DNA of 64,000 bases from an uncultured Cellulophaga sp. (GCA_947492955.1 CANLOV010000001.1:372001-436000); one strand, 5' to 3'; counted from the first letter of the stretch, positions 33,089-42,108 are shown. The notes: generated from the sequence alone by a model not told the origin. Made by a program: numbers and translations.

Positions 33089-33122
33089 TAACGACTTCGG
33101 AAAAAATTCCGAAATCGTTATT
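33089..33122. terminator. Terminator-like hairpin
   Basis: AACGACTTCGGAAaaaaTTCCGAAATCGTT. Confidence 0.65.
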
Positions 33123-33135
33123 ATTTTATGTTTTG

Positions 33136-33672
33136 TTATTTTTCACATTCAATTTTTAAAAGCTCCATTCCTCTGGCATTCATTTTTGCCATATCTTTTT
33201 TTGCTCCAAAGAGCCACATAAAAAATGCATCAACTAACCCAGATTCAAGATTAAAATCTTGTGTTACTTTTACGATGTTTCCTGTTTTAGAGAATGAATA
33301 TTCAAAAGTAGGATTTGCTTTAAATGGTTTCTGAATACTACATTGCATTTTTATATATTCTAAAGGTTTAATTGTTTTTATTTCTTGATATCCTAAGTCT
33401 TTGCCTTTATTTCCGTTCCAATGAAATTGTGCACCTACTTGCCCATCATCTCCTTTAACTTCCGTTTTTTGTGTTGGGTCAGCTTCATAAAATGGCGACC
33501 ATTTTGGAAAGTTTTTTAAATATAAAACCTTATCGAATGTAGTTTTAATATCGGCATTAATATTTACCGTTTTTTTAATGTTAATATGTTGTAATTTATT
33601 GGCATTGTAAAATCCGATTCCTAAAAAAAGAATTAATGCTGCTGCGATTATTGTTAGTATCATTTTTTTCAT
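33136..33672 (-). CDS. SRPBCC (polyketide cyclase/START-like) family protein
   Basis: VNINADIKTTFDKVLYLKNFPKWSPFYEADP; short N-terminal TM. Confidence 0.75.
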   Translation of the reverse strand: MKKMILTIIAAALILFLGIGFYNANKLQHINIKKTVNINADIKTTFDKVLYLKNFPKWSPFYEADPTQKTEVKGDDGQVGAQFHWNGNKGKDLGYQEIKTIKPLEYIKMQCSIQKPFKANPTFEYSFSKTGNIVKVTQDFNLESGLVDAFFMWLFGAKKDMAKMNARGMELLKIECEK

Positions 33673-33686
33673 CTTTTAAATTTATA

Positions 33687-34040
33687 TTAGTTTTCCATTG
33701 GAATAATATTTCGAACTTCTACAGATCCTCCCATTTTTAAAATAGGACTGTCTTTTGCCATTGTTACTGCTTCATCTAAAGAATTAGCTTTAACAATCAT
33801 ATTTCCACTAATTGTTTTGCTCTCCAAAATTAAAATACCATCAGATACATTTAAATCTGCAGAGATTTGTTTTCCATTAAAGCCTAATTGATGTGTGCTT
33901 TCTAATTTTTCTTTAATAGCAATATTTCCAATAAAACTGCCCCAATCTTCTTTCATTTGTTTTATTTCTTGTGGTGTAGGTTGGTATTCTGGATTAGGGC
34001 TATATCTAAATACCATCATAAATGTTTGTTCTGTTTTCAT
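33687..34040 (-). CDS. YciI/YCII-related domain protein
   Basis: MKTEQTFMMVFRYSPNPEYQPTPQEIKQM…DEAVTMAKDSPILKMGGSVEVRNI. Confidence 0.75.
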   Translation of the reverse strand: MKTEQTFMMVFRYSPNPEYQPTPQEIKQMKEDWGSFIGNIAIKEKLESTHQLGFNGKQISADLNVSDGILILESKTISGNMIVKANSLDEAVTMAKDSPILKMGGSVEVRNIIPMEN

Positions 34041-34126
34041 CTGTTTTTATTTTTAAGTGTTAAACAATACTCCAAAAGTAGAGGAGTAAAAACAGAAAAA
34101 ACTTTGCCTATGACAAGAAATGAAAA

Positions 34127-34822
34127 CTAGTCCATTTTTTTTGAAGATAACTTGCGGTATACTAATAAATGAAGAAAAATAATAGTTGGTGGAGCAAAGG
34201 CAGGAATAAAGCAAAAAGGAAACTCTGCTAAAATCTCTACACCCTGAATGTTATTATCGATACTTATTTTGGTAAAGATAATAGCCATAGCAGATGTAAT
34301 TAAAATATCTACGAGTCCAAAAGTATTCCATACGTAAGTTAAACGTCTTGCATACATTCTTTTATTTTTAATAGCTTTTACTACAAAAACACTTAATATG
34401 GCAGTTAATATATCTCCAATACCTGCAAAAAGAGCAAATAAAGGCGGTAATAAATTATAAAGAAAGAGAATAATAAAAGTACTACCAATAAGCCTAAAGA
34501 TGTGAATTTTAACTAAATCCTCTAATTTTAGAGTGGTATTTGCCTTTTTACATACTTGTGTACTATAAATTAAGGTTACAAATAGTGCTAAAGGAAGTGT
34601 AGTGGTTAAAACAATTTTTGGAGGTAACATAATAGTATCAAAAAAACCATTAATACTTGCAAAGGCTACTAAGCTTAGGTAAGGAATATAAAAACCAATA
34701 ACTTTCCAAAATCCGTTTTTAACTTGTCCATTTTTTGCTAAATAAGCTACCATAGTAACAGGTATTGAGAATGCTAATAAAAAAAGGATAGAGAAAATAA
34801 TAGGTACTTGTTGTGAAAACAT
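34127..34822 (-). CDS. Multi-pass membrane protein
   Basis: About 7 hydrophobic segments; next to Crp-family regulator. Confidence 0.6.
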   Translation of the reverse strand: MFSQQVPIIFSILFLLAFSIPVTMVAYLAKNGQVKNGFWKVIGFYIPYLSLVAFASINGFFDTIMLPPKIVLTTTLPLALFVTLIYSTQVCKKANTTLKLEDLVKIHIFRLIGSTFIILFLYNLLPPLFALFAGIGDILTAILSVFVVKAIKNKRMYARRLTYVWNTFGLVDILITSAMAIIFTKISIDNNIQGVEILAEFPFCFIPAFAPPTIIFLHLLVYRKLSSKKMD

Positions 34823-34829
34823 AGTGGTA

Positions 34830-35405
34830 TTATAAAGAGATTTCTTTTCTAATTCTACTTAAAGATGTATCCGTAATGCCTAAATAGGTTGCAATGTGCT
34901 TTAGAGGTACATTTTGAATTATTGAAGGCTTTTCGTTTAACAAGTTTAAATATCTGTCTTTTGCTTGGTCTGCAATTACAGATATAGAGTGGTTCTTTAG
35001 TTCAAAATAATTGTTCACCAGTCTTGTTCTGCCTACTTCTCTAAAAGCTTCAATTTTAAATAATTTCATAAAGTTGCTAAAGCTAATTTTCCAACATTTT
35101 CCTTTTGTTAATGCTTGTATAGACTCTTTACAAGGCTTTTTTAAAAAATAAGAATGCCAGTCTATTACAATATCCTTTTCAGAAAAGAATTTTGTTGTAA
35201 TATCGTTCCCCTCGGTATCAATAGTAAAAGACCTTAAAAATCCTGTTTCTAAAAAGTAGTAGTAATTAGCTACTTTACCTTTTTCAATAATAAATTCGTT
35301 TTTTTTAAAATCCACTTCTTCAAATTGCATTAATATAGATTCTAATTCTTCTGAATTAAAATTTTCTGGTTTAAAAATGCTTTTTAAAAAATGCGAATGA
35401 TTCAT
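34830..35405 (-). CDS. Crp/Fnr-family regulator
   Basis: cNMP-binding fold (KNEFIIEKGKVANYYYFLETGFLRSF) and C-terminal HTH (IATYLGITDTSLSRIRKE). Confidence 0.85.
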   Translation of the reverse strand: MNHSHFLKSIFKPENFNSEELESILMQFEEVDFKKNEFIIEKGKVANYYYFLETGFLRSFTIDTEGNDITTKFFSEKDIVIDWHSYFLKKPCKESIQALTKGKCWKISFSNFMKLFKIEAFREVGRTRLVNNYFELKNHSISVIADQAKDRYLNLLNEKPSIIQNVPLKHIATYLGITDTSLSRIRKEISL

Positions 35406-35435
35406 TGTTGTTTAAGGTTAGGGCAAATGATTATC

Positions 35436-35554
35436 TAATGGTTTTGTGTATGGTTTAGTACATAATTTAGCAAATAAAAACCGAATAGAAAATCCGCGAG
35501 GATTTTCGTAAGTAGGCTCGTACTAAGCAATGAATTATACACGTTGTTCTAAGC
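35436..35554. repeat. attC-like palindromic element E1 (CCGCGAGG class)
   Basis: Arms GTGTATggTTTAGTAC…GTACTAAgc…ATACAC, apex hairpin AAAATCCGCGAGGATTTT, GTTGTT at the gene-proximal end; 77/78-bp match to a block at 53750-53865. Confidence 0.75.
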
Positions 35555-36205
35555 AGTTTTTATTCTTTTTAAATTATTCATCTGTTGTTCAAAACCTTGA
35601 AATTTATGATTTAAGTCTTGAGCATATTTTCCAGAAGCCCATTCTTTATATAAGTCCAAATAATTTTCTATTTCGTTAGTTTCGTTTATTTGGTCAGTCC
35701 ATTTTAAAGCCAACATTGCTCCACTTTGGTCATAATACAAGTCTTTTCTTGTCAAATAGTATTCAAGATATTTTTTGAGATATTCAATTCCGTTTTGAGT
35801 ATTAAATTTCGCTAAAGCTAAACAGTATCCATTTCCTGCGTAACAAACTTGACTTTTTAAAAGATGAATTCCAATAATATCCTCAACAGTTTTATATTCC
35901 ATTATTGAAGCAAAATACGCTCCAACAATTCTAGTTCTCCAATTAAAATCTCCAAGTAAATTTTTAACAACTTCTATATTCAATTCCGCTCTTATTAGCT
36001 CAAAGTTCCGAATGAATTCATCTGCATTATTTATTCCGAACATATAAAATGGAACACACCACTTTTTTATAAATTCAGGTTCAATTTTATTTTCGTTCGT
36101 ATAATGTTCTAATTCAGCAAATGGACTTGCGTGTCGGATTGTTACACTAGCAGAATGTAATTCAATTTGTTTCTTTGTTTTCTCGTCCATTGTTGATTTG
36201 TTCAA
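35549..36205 (-). CDS. Hypothetical protein (stop codon inside E1)
   Basis: 218 aa ORF; likely start at TTG 36205 or ATG 36190. Confidence 0.65.
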   Translation of the reverse strand: MNKSTMDEKTKKQIELHSASVTIRHASPFAELEHYTNENKIEPEFIKKWCVPFYMFGINNADEFIRNFELIRAELNIEVVKNLLGDFNWRTRIVGAYFASIMEYKTVEDIIGIHLLKSQVCYAGNGYCLALAKFNTQNGIEYLKKYLEYYLTRKDLYYDQSGAMLALKWTDQINETNEIENYLDLYKEWASGKYAQDLNHKFQGFEQQMNNLKRIKTA

Positions 36206-36390
36206 ATTGCTTAGTGCGGAGGCAAGGAAACTTTTCGTTTCCGTCTGCGCACGAAGCTAAAGCTTATTGTTTAGTTTTATTTTTTCTTTTCCAAAGCTAA
36301 ATTCGTAAGATTTAACGATATTATAAATCTACATAAACCTTTCGGTTTTGCCCTAAAGCCCGCATTACGTTCAGGTTTTGTTGTCATTAG
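36203..36390. repeat. attC-like palindromic element E2 (GTGCGGAGGCAAGGAAAC class)
   Basis: Shares CTTAGTGCGGAGGCAAGGAAACTTTTCGTTTCCGTCTGCGCACGAAGCTAAAGCTTATTGTTT with E6, and the ACCTTTCGGTTTTGCCCTAAAGC…TTGTTGTCATTAG tail class. Confidence 0.75.
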
Positions 36391-36853
36391 TTTTTTCTGC
36401 TTCATCATAGAAATCCCCCGATTCCCATTTTCTTTTTCCAAGATATTTTCCGCAATAATTATAGCGTTCAATATATTCGTTTTCTGGTTTTTTATTATAC
36501 CTGAAAACCCATATTTCTCCATCAACCAGTTTTATTCTCCTAAAGCGAATGTCTTTAGAAGAATCAAGTGATTGTATAAATGCAGATTTTCGTTCGAATA
36601 TAATTTCTCCGCTAGAATCCAATACTTTGTCTATTAAAATGACCTTTTTATGTCCCAAGTCCCAGAACAAAAACTTACGCTTTTTCTGAATCTGTTCCGT
36701 TTTTAGAGTAACATTTTCGATTCCACAACTCTCTTTTTTAATTGTTTTTTCCGCTTTCGATTTGGAATACATTAGCCCGTTCGTCCAAGTTGTGAACGAG
36801 AATAGAAGAACAAATAAAACTGTAAAAATTGATTTAATTTCTATTGAGTTAAA
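36371..36853 (-). CDS. Hypothetical secreted protein; C-terminus encoded inside E2
   Basis: ORF track 36371..36772; the frame extends upstream as a signal-peptide-like KSIFTVLFVLLFSFTTWTNGLMYSKS without a canonical start (ATA/ATT region). Confidence 0.5.
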   Translation of the reverse strand, partial: FNSIEIKSIFTVLFVLLFSFTTWTNGLMYSKSKAEKTIKKESCGIENVTLKTEQIQKKRKFLFWDLGHKKVILIDKVLDSSGEIIFERKSAFIQSLDSSKDIRFRRIKLVDGEIWVFRYNKKPENEYIERYNYCGKYLGKRKWESGDFYDEAEKTNDNKT

Positions 36854-36860
36854 ATTAATG

Positions 36861-36951
36861 ACAACGCAGCGCTATGTGGAGTCCGCGAATTTTTATGGAA
36901 ATATAGGAAAAACTTTTTCGTTTTTTTACCTCAGTTCTTTGTTGTGATTAG
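36861..36951. repeat. attC-like element E3 (AACGCAGCGC class, shortened)
   Basis: ACAACGCAGCGCTATGTGGAGTCCGCGAATTTTTATGGAAATATAGGAAAAACTTTTTCG…CTTTGTTGTGATTAG. Confidence 0.72.
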
Positions 36952-37486
36952 TTTTTTCTTCTTTAAGAAACCACGATTTTTCATTCAGTTCGTTTAGACT
37001 CCTAGCTGGATTTCCATTTATTTCGGTCATTTTTTTACAGATTTGCTTGAAATCAGCATTTTCAATGAGAGCCATATCAGTTATAAAGTCAGTTTCTCCA
37101 AATCCACCAGCTCCAATAAGTATTTTATTTGATGATTTAAAGATATTACTTAATTCGGTGATTATTTTATATAGCTCTTTTGATATATTTTTCTCGGTTA
37201 AGTATAAACTTGAAAATCTTTCGACACATCCAATACAAACTACATTTTTGTAGATATTAATGTCAAAACTATCACCCTCTCCAGTAATATATTCAGGGCT
37301 ATCTTTTTCAGCTTCTATTTTACTAATCCACCAATTTCCTTTTACGTTTTTGGTGAATGTTCGGTTCTTCTCCAGATGAAGATATTCAGGTTTCAGCTTT
37401 TCGAAAACACCATTAAGTTTTTCCCTGATTTCCTCAACTGAGTAATCTTTTTCTTTTGGAATTATACAGTCAATATGTGTTCCCAT
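36926..37486 (-). CDS. Hypothetical protein, C-terminus read into E3
   Basis: 186 aa ORF, ends …EEKTNHNKELR* within the repeat. Confidence 0.65.
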   Translation of the reverse strand: MGTHIDCIIPKEKDYSVEEIREKLNGVFEKLKPEYLHLEKNRTFTKNVKGNWWISKIEAEKDSPEYITGEGDSFDINIYKNVVCIGCVERFSSLYLTEKNISKELYKIITELSNIFKSSNKILIGAGGFGETDFITDMALIENADFKQICKKMTEINGNPARSLNELNEKSWFLKEEKTNHNKELR

Positions 37487-37504
37487 TTAGCTTATTTAAT
37501 TAAC

Positions 37505-37705
37505 CACAACGTTAAATATAGGGCATTTAGGGCAGATAATAAACGATTATTTTCGGTTAAGCACTAAGCCAAACTTTTGCATTTTGATTTATCTTTTTTA
37601 TCATAAAGCCAAATCAAAAGATTTGGCGACACAGCAAACAAATACAGACTTTCCGAACTGACATAAACCGCCCTATTTGCTATATATAATGTGGCTGTTA
37701 CACAA
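37505..37705. repeat. attC-like element E4
   Basis: CCACAACGTTAAATATAGGGCATTTAGGGC…GCCCTATTTGCTATATATAATGTGGCTGTTACAC inverted arms; internal GCCAAAT…ATTTGGC hairpin; no gene until 37859. Confidence 0.65.
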
Positions 37706-37858
37706 CTTCATTTTTTGACTTAATCAGATTAATCCTATGTGTTTTAAAAATAATAAATGCTGAAAAATCAGAAACTTACTAGTTCTATGAAAACTAAAAA
37801 CGCATGGTTCTCTAAAAATGTTGGCTTGTGCAACGGTTACTAATGTTGTACACAGTTT

Positions 37859-38350
37859 TTAACAATTAGAGTATTCTCGAACCGAAAGAATTTCTTTACC
37901 AGTCCAGTCTTTTATTTTGGTTAGAATATTTTTTTCAAAATAGTCAATTCTTTCTGTCCACTCTTTATAATTCCAGCCACTTTTTGGGTCTTTGTTTACG
38001 TTTATATATCCATAAAAAAGATTCTCTGAATTATTTTTAAACTTTCCAGACAAGTTAATTATTCCACCTCCTTTCGCAGGTTTTTCATATATCAAATTGA
38101 ATCCTTCTAAAAATTCAATATCAATCAGTTTTATTTTGAGTTCATTATTTCTATTGATAACGATTCCGATATTATTGTTTGTATTGTCTTGAAAAATAAT
38201 CTGATGCTTATTGGAACTTTCAAGCACTAATTCGTCAACGTTTTTTTGTGACATCTCTGATTGCTTTTGAAAAGAATCCAAATTAAGAAGTCCATCTTCC
38301 TTGAATAAGAAGAATTCTCCTAAGTCTCTATTAAATTCGATTATTTCCAT
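37859..38350 (-). CDS. Hypothetical protein
   Basis: 163 aa ORF MEIIEFNRDLGEFFLFKEDGLLNLDSF…. Confidence 0.6.
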   Translation of the reverse strand: MEIIEFNRDLGEFFLFKEDGLLNLDSFQKQSEMSQKNVDELVLESSNKHQIIFQDNTNNNIGIVINRNNELKIKLIDIEFLEGFNLIYEKPAKGGGIINLSGKFKNNSENLFYGYINVNKDPKSGWNYKEWTERIDYFEKNILTKIKDWTGKEILSVREYSNC

Positions 38351-38364
38351 TTACTCTATTGTGT

Positions 38365-38502
38365 ACAACTTGTTTATATGTGTAATTGTATTCCACTTAT
38401 GAGCCCATTACGGTTCGGCTAAGCATAGTGCGGAGGTAAGGAAACTTTTCGTTTCCGTCTGCGAACGAATCTAAAGCTTATTGTTTAGGTTTTGTTAGCA
38501 AG
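38365..38502. repeat. attC-like element E5 (mosaic)
   Basis: Left part ACAACTTGTTTATATGTGTAA…CCACTTATGAGCCCATTACG as in E14/E20, joined to GGTTCGGCTAAGC…GTGCGGAGGTAAGGAAAC…CTAAAGCTTATTGTTTAGGTTTTGTTAGC as in E6. Confidence 0.75.
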
Positions 38503-38507
38503 CGTTT

Positions 38508-39731
38508 TTATCCGAACATTTTATCCCAAAGATTTTTTTTCTTTTTGTCCTTTGAACGTTCTATTACAATTCTTGTAACGTCAGCTACTCTATCTTTAAT
38601 TTCTAGAATCCATTCGTTATGCCCTTCAATATCAGATGAATTCTCTTCTTGATATTTTGATATTTCAGATAGTTCACTCTCAAGTAATCTAAGTTGCTCT
38701 TGCAAATTATTTTGTGTGTAATTTTTAAAATATTTTATTTGCTCAAAATCCTTTTTTTCAACCAGTTCATCAAGAATATCACTTGTATACCTATTCCAAT
38801 CGTTAAGATAATCGTGCTTTATTAATACATAACTAGCATATGCAATACATAGTCTTTTAAAATTTGGTTTTTCTATATGAGTTAGTACGAAATTTGAATT
38901 CGAAGCAACCTTAAATTTTTTAAAATATTCGGTTTCTGCTATTTCATACGATTGAAATGAAGAAATATTTGAAGATTTGTTTTCATCTACTTCTATTATG
39001 AAGAAGGGATTTTTATTTGGACTTATACCAAGCCAATCTTTTCTGATTTTCACGTGGTTTTTTATAAAAACTTCATTCAACTTACTATGGACATTATATT
39101 TATCATCAATCTTTATGAGTTCCTTTTGTTCACTTAACGTTAAATTTCCGTTGTTAGAAAGTAAAAGATGAAATTTTTGAAAATCAGGATGCTCTTGACC
39201 TTCTTTGATTTTAAGGTTATATAAAATATCTATGATTTCTACCATAGAAGCCCATTTATGGCTTTTAACTGTTCTAACCTGAATCTCTATTATTTTATGT
39301 TTATTTATAGGGCTTTCAATGTAAATGTGATAGCCTCTATAACCATCTTCCTTGTTTTCGGCTAAATAATCGTTAACGCCAGTTACCACAAAATTACTTT
39401 TCAAATTTGTAATTACTTTTATCAATGAATCCTCGCTGTAAAGTAGAATTCTACAGCCAGCAATGTCACCCATATTACCCAAAGACATAGTTGGTTGTCT
39501 TTTTATTTTAGATAATATTGACTCTATTCGCTTAATTCTAAATGAAGTGATGCTATCTTTTCTTGCATTTTTCGCTATATCAGATATTTTTTCAAAGACA
39601 GCAGAAATGTCCTCTTTAAAAGATGTTCGATATTCTTGTAAATTTTCTAATAATTCTAAGGAAGGCTTTTCACCCAGTTTAATTTTACCTCTAAGTGCTT
39701 TTCCTAATTTATTTACTTGTGATTTCGTCAT
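38508..39731 (-). CDS. RelA/SpoT-domain protein ((p)ppGpp-synthetase-like, possible small alarmone synthetase or toxin)
   Basis: SFRIKRIESILSKIKRQ…MGDIAGCRILLYSEDS…EDGYRGYHIYIESPINKHKIIEIQVRTVKSHKWASMVEI. Confidence 0.82.
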   Translation of the reverse strand: MTKSQVNKLGKALRGKIKLGEKPSLELLENLQEYRTSFKEDISAVFEKISDIAKNARKDSITSFRIKRIESILSKIKRQPTMSLGNMGDIAGCRILLYSEDSLIKVITNLKSNFVVTGVNDYLAENKEDGYRGYHIYIESPINKHKIIEIQVRTVKSHKWASMVEIIDILYNLKIKEGQEHPDFQKFHLLLSNNGNLTLSEQKELIKIDDKYNVHSKLNEVFIKNHVKIRKDWLGISPNKNPFFIIEVDENKSSNISSFQSYEIAETEYFKKFKVASNSNFVLTHIEKPNFKRLCIAYASYVLIKHDYLNDWNRYTSDILDELVEKKDFEQIKYFKNYTQNNLQEQLRLLESELSEISKYQEENSSDIEGHNEWILEIKDRVADVTRIVIERSKDKKKKNLWDKMFG

Positions 39732-39749
39732 TTTTTGTCAAATGCAGGG

Positions 39750-39945
39750 TAACGGTTCGGCTAAGCTTAGTGCGGAGGCAAGGAAACTTTTCGTTTCCGT
39801 CTGCGCACGAAGCTAAAGCTTATTGTTTTGCTTTTTCTTTTTTACTCTAAAGCTAAATTCATAAGATTTAGCGACTTCATAAATATACATAGACTTTTCG
39901 ATTTAGCTCAAAACCCCGTATTACGTTTAAGCATTGATGTAAGCA
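39750..39945. repeat. attC-like element E6 (GTGCGGAGGCAAGGAAAC class)
   Basis: TAACGGTTCGGCTAAGCTTAGTGCGGAGGC…CGTCTGCGCACGAAGCTAAAGCTT; GCTAAAT…ATTTAGC hairpin; tail …ATTACGTTTAAGCATTGATGTAAGCAG. Confidence 0.75.
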
Positions 39946-39946
39946 G

Positions 39947-40534
39947 TTATTTTTCACGAACATCAATTTCCATTTCAGTTTTAGCCTCCTGAATTTTACT
40001 TTTAATTATCAATTCAATTCCATCAAGTGATTTATCACGTTCTTCAGTTATTGCCTTATAGACAGATGAGTACGGAAATCCGTTAATCTTGTATTCTTTG
40101 TGAATAACGGTTAAATCAGTACCATACTCGTCACTTAACTCTTTCCATTCACAGTCCAAATTGTCCACAATATTTTGTCCAAAAGCACTACCAATAAGAG
40201 CAACAACTAACTCTTCAGATTCTTTCTTCGGAGATTGGTCCATCTTCCATGCGTTTAGAATTAAATCCAGATTTTTTGATTCCAAAATATCTTCATTGAC
40301 ATTCGAATATTTTTTTGCAAATATTTTTGCTTTTTCAATGTCCTTTTCGATTTGTTGAAGTTGTTCATCCGTTAAATCTTTCAAGGAAGTATTGCTAGAA
40401 AGTCCGCCTTCTGATTCCGTAGTTTCAATTTCTTGGCCGTCCACGACTACAGTTTTTTCTTCAACCTTTTGTTTGCAGCTTGTGCCAATAATTGTCAGAG
40501 CTAGAATGATATAAATACTAAAAGTTTTTTTCAT
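39947..40534 (-). CDS. Hypothetical lipoprotein
   Basis: Lipobox TIIGTSCKQK. Confidence 0.65.
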   Translation of the reverse strand: MKKTFSIYIILALTIIGTSCKQKVEEKTVVVDGQEIETTESEGGLSSNTSLKDLTDEQLQQIEKDIEKAKIFAKKYSNVNEDILESKNLDLILNAWKMDQSPKKESEELVVALIGSAFGQNIVDNLDCEWKELSDEYGTDLTVIHKEYKINGFPYSSVYKAITEERDKSLDGIELIIKSKIQEAKTEMEIDVREK

Positions 40535-40544
40535 AATTGCAGGT

Positions 40545-40768
40545 AACGCAGCGCTATGTGGAGTCCGCGAATTTTTATGGAAATATAGGAAAAAACTTTT
40601 TTGTTTTTTTTATGTATTGGGAATAAAAATTGGCGACCAGATTACATATAACGACATGTAGCCTATTGGGTAGACGTAGGAGAATGCAATTCATCGGTCT
40701 AGTGTATGATTTCGTTGCGTGTTTAAGCACTAAAGTTAGCAAAGAATTATACACGTTCTTGTGTTTAG
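40545..40768. repeat. attC-like element E7 (mosaic of AACGCAGCGC, GCAATTCATCG and TTATACAC modules)
   Basis: GGTAACGCAGCGCTATGTGGAGTCC…GACCAGATTACATATAACGACATGTAGCCTATTGGG…AATGCAATTCATCGGTCTAGTGTATG…AATTATACACGTTCTTG. Confidence 0.72.
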
Positions 40769-40908
40769 TACTTTTTACTCCTAATTTGATTTCTCTTTTG
40801 TTTGATTGTTTCTCTCCTTGTTTTTGAAGTTGAAAAACTCAAAATTTTTGACAATTGTTCTAAAAAGTTCCTTGAAACTCTTGATGGTCTATATTCGGAT
40901 TTCATATG

Positions 40909-41496
40909 CTATTGTTCCAATTGATTTATTAATTCCTTAATTCCAGATATTCTTGGGTTTATTTCTTTTTTCACTCTTTTTTTATTTAAGAAATATCCAT
41001 AAACACCTATCCCGATTGTAGCCACATTAATAAGAATAATCAAATATATTGGAACTTTTCCCCAAACGCTGATAGTGAATAATAAAATTATTGGATAAAC
41101 TGGTAATATTCCCCAATAGAAATATGATTTAAGGAATTTCTTTTGTGCTTGAATATATTCCCTGTTTTTTTTGAGATAATTGAGGTAATTTTTTTCTAAG
41201 TCACTTGGCTTAAATTTCTTAATGCTCCGATATTTGATTATTAAATAAATTGCACAAATCATTATTAATCCTATCGCTGTTTTAGTCAGAGCGAAAGGAA
41301 TCTTGAATAATAAAAGAAGGCATACTAAAATTCCAAATACAGCTAAAATCGTTTCTGAAAGTTCAATATAATTCCACCATTTGTCTAAACGCTTTAAACT
41401 TGATTGCAATTCTATCATTAATTTTGATTTCTCAAATTTTACACGCTCTTGATTGCTGGACGATTGCCAGATTTTAATTAATTCATCTTCTATCAT
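40909..41496 (-). CDS. Membrane protein coupled to ECF sigma factor (possible anti-sigma)
   Basis: Two hydrophobic segments plus a C-terminal pair; ATGA overlap with the upstream sigma-factor gene. Confidence 0.6.
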   Translation of the reverse strand: MIEDELIKIWQSSSNQERVKFEKSKLMIELQSSLKRLDKWWNYIELSETILAVFGILVCLLLLFKIPFALTKTAIGLIMICAIYLIIKYRSIKKFKPSDLEKNYLNYLKKNREYIQAQKKFLKSYFYWGILPVYPIILLFTISVWGKVPIYLIILINVATIGIGVYGYFLNKKRVKKEINPRISGIKELINQLEQ

Positions 41497-41996
41497 GATG
41501 TTTCATTTATGCAGTTAAATAATTTTGATTTAATCCGCTTGATTTTTACGGCTACGTGATTTTCAGATAACCCAAGTATTTCTGAAATTTCTCGGTATGC
41601 CAATCCCTCCAAGTATAAAGCAACTATTGCCTTGTCTCCATCATTTAATTTTTTAACACACTTCCTTAAAGCGATTAGTTTTTCATTATTATTTTCAATT
41701 TCTATTTCAGAACCTATATTACAAATAGTTATACTATCTAATCTTATAAATCGGTTTTGGTTTTTTGTATATTTTGATTTGAAACGAAGGCAAACATTTA
41801 ATGCTATCCTAAACATCCAAGTATCAATAGATGAACTGCCTTTAAATGAACTCATCGACTTCCAGATTTGAACTAAAACCTCTTGAAATAGGTCTTTTGA
41901 GTCTTCATTATTATCAGAATATATTGAACAAAGCCTATATAATTTATCTTGGTTTTCTTCAAGTTTGGATAGAAATAGGCTTTTTTGTTTTTCCAT
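41493..41996 (-). CDS. ECF-type RNA polymerase sigma factor
   Basis: NNEDSKDLFQEVLVQIWKSMSSFKGSSSIDTWMFRIALN (region 2), GDKAIVALYLEGLAYREISEILGLSENHVAVKIKRIKSKL (region 4). Confidence 0.92.
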   Translation of the reverse strand: MEKQKSLFLSKLEENQDKLYRLCSIYSDNNEDSKDLFQEVLVQIWKSMSSFKGSSSIDTWMFRIALNVCLRFKSKYTKNQNRFIRLDSITICNIGSEIEIENNNEKLIALRKCVKKLNDGDKAIVALYLEGLAYREISEILGLSENHVAVKIKRIKSKLFNCINETS

Positions 41997-42108
41997 TTTT
42001 AATACTCCCCTTTATTACTTTAGTTACTATAGTTTGAGAAATATGACAATTTAGAGAACATTTTATTAAAAAAAATATGGGGTTTTAAGGATGGGTCAGT
42101 ATTAATGG

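Noticed and set aside
40630-40827. 65-aa plus-strand ORF
   Set aside because: Runs through repeat E7 modules (TRLHITTCSLLGRRRRMQFIG), opposite to array orientation; likely spurious.
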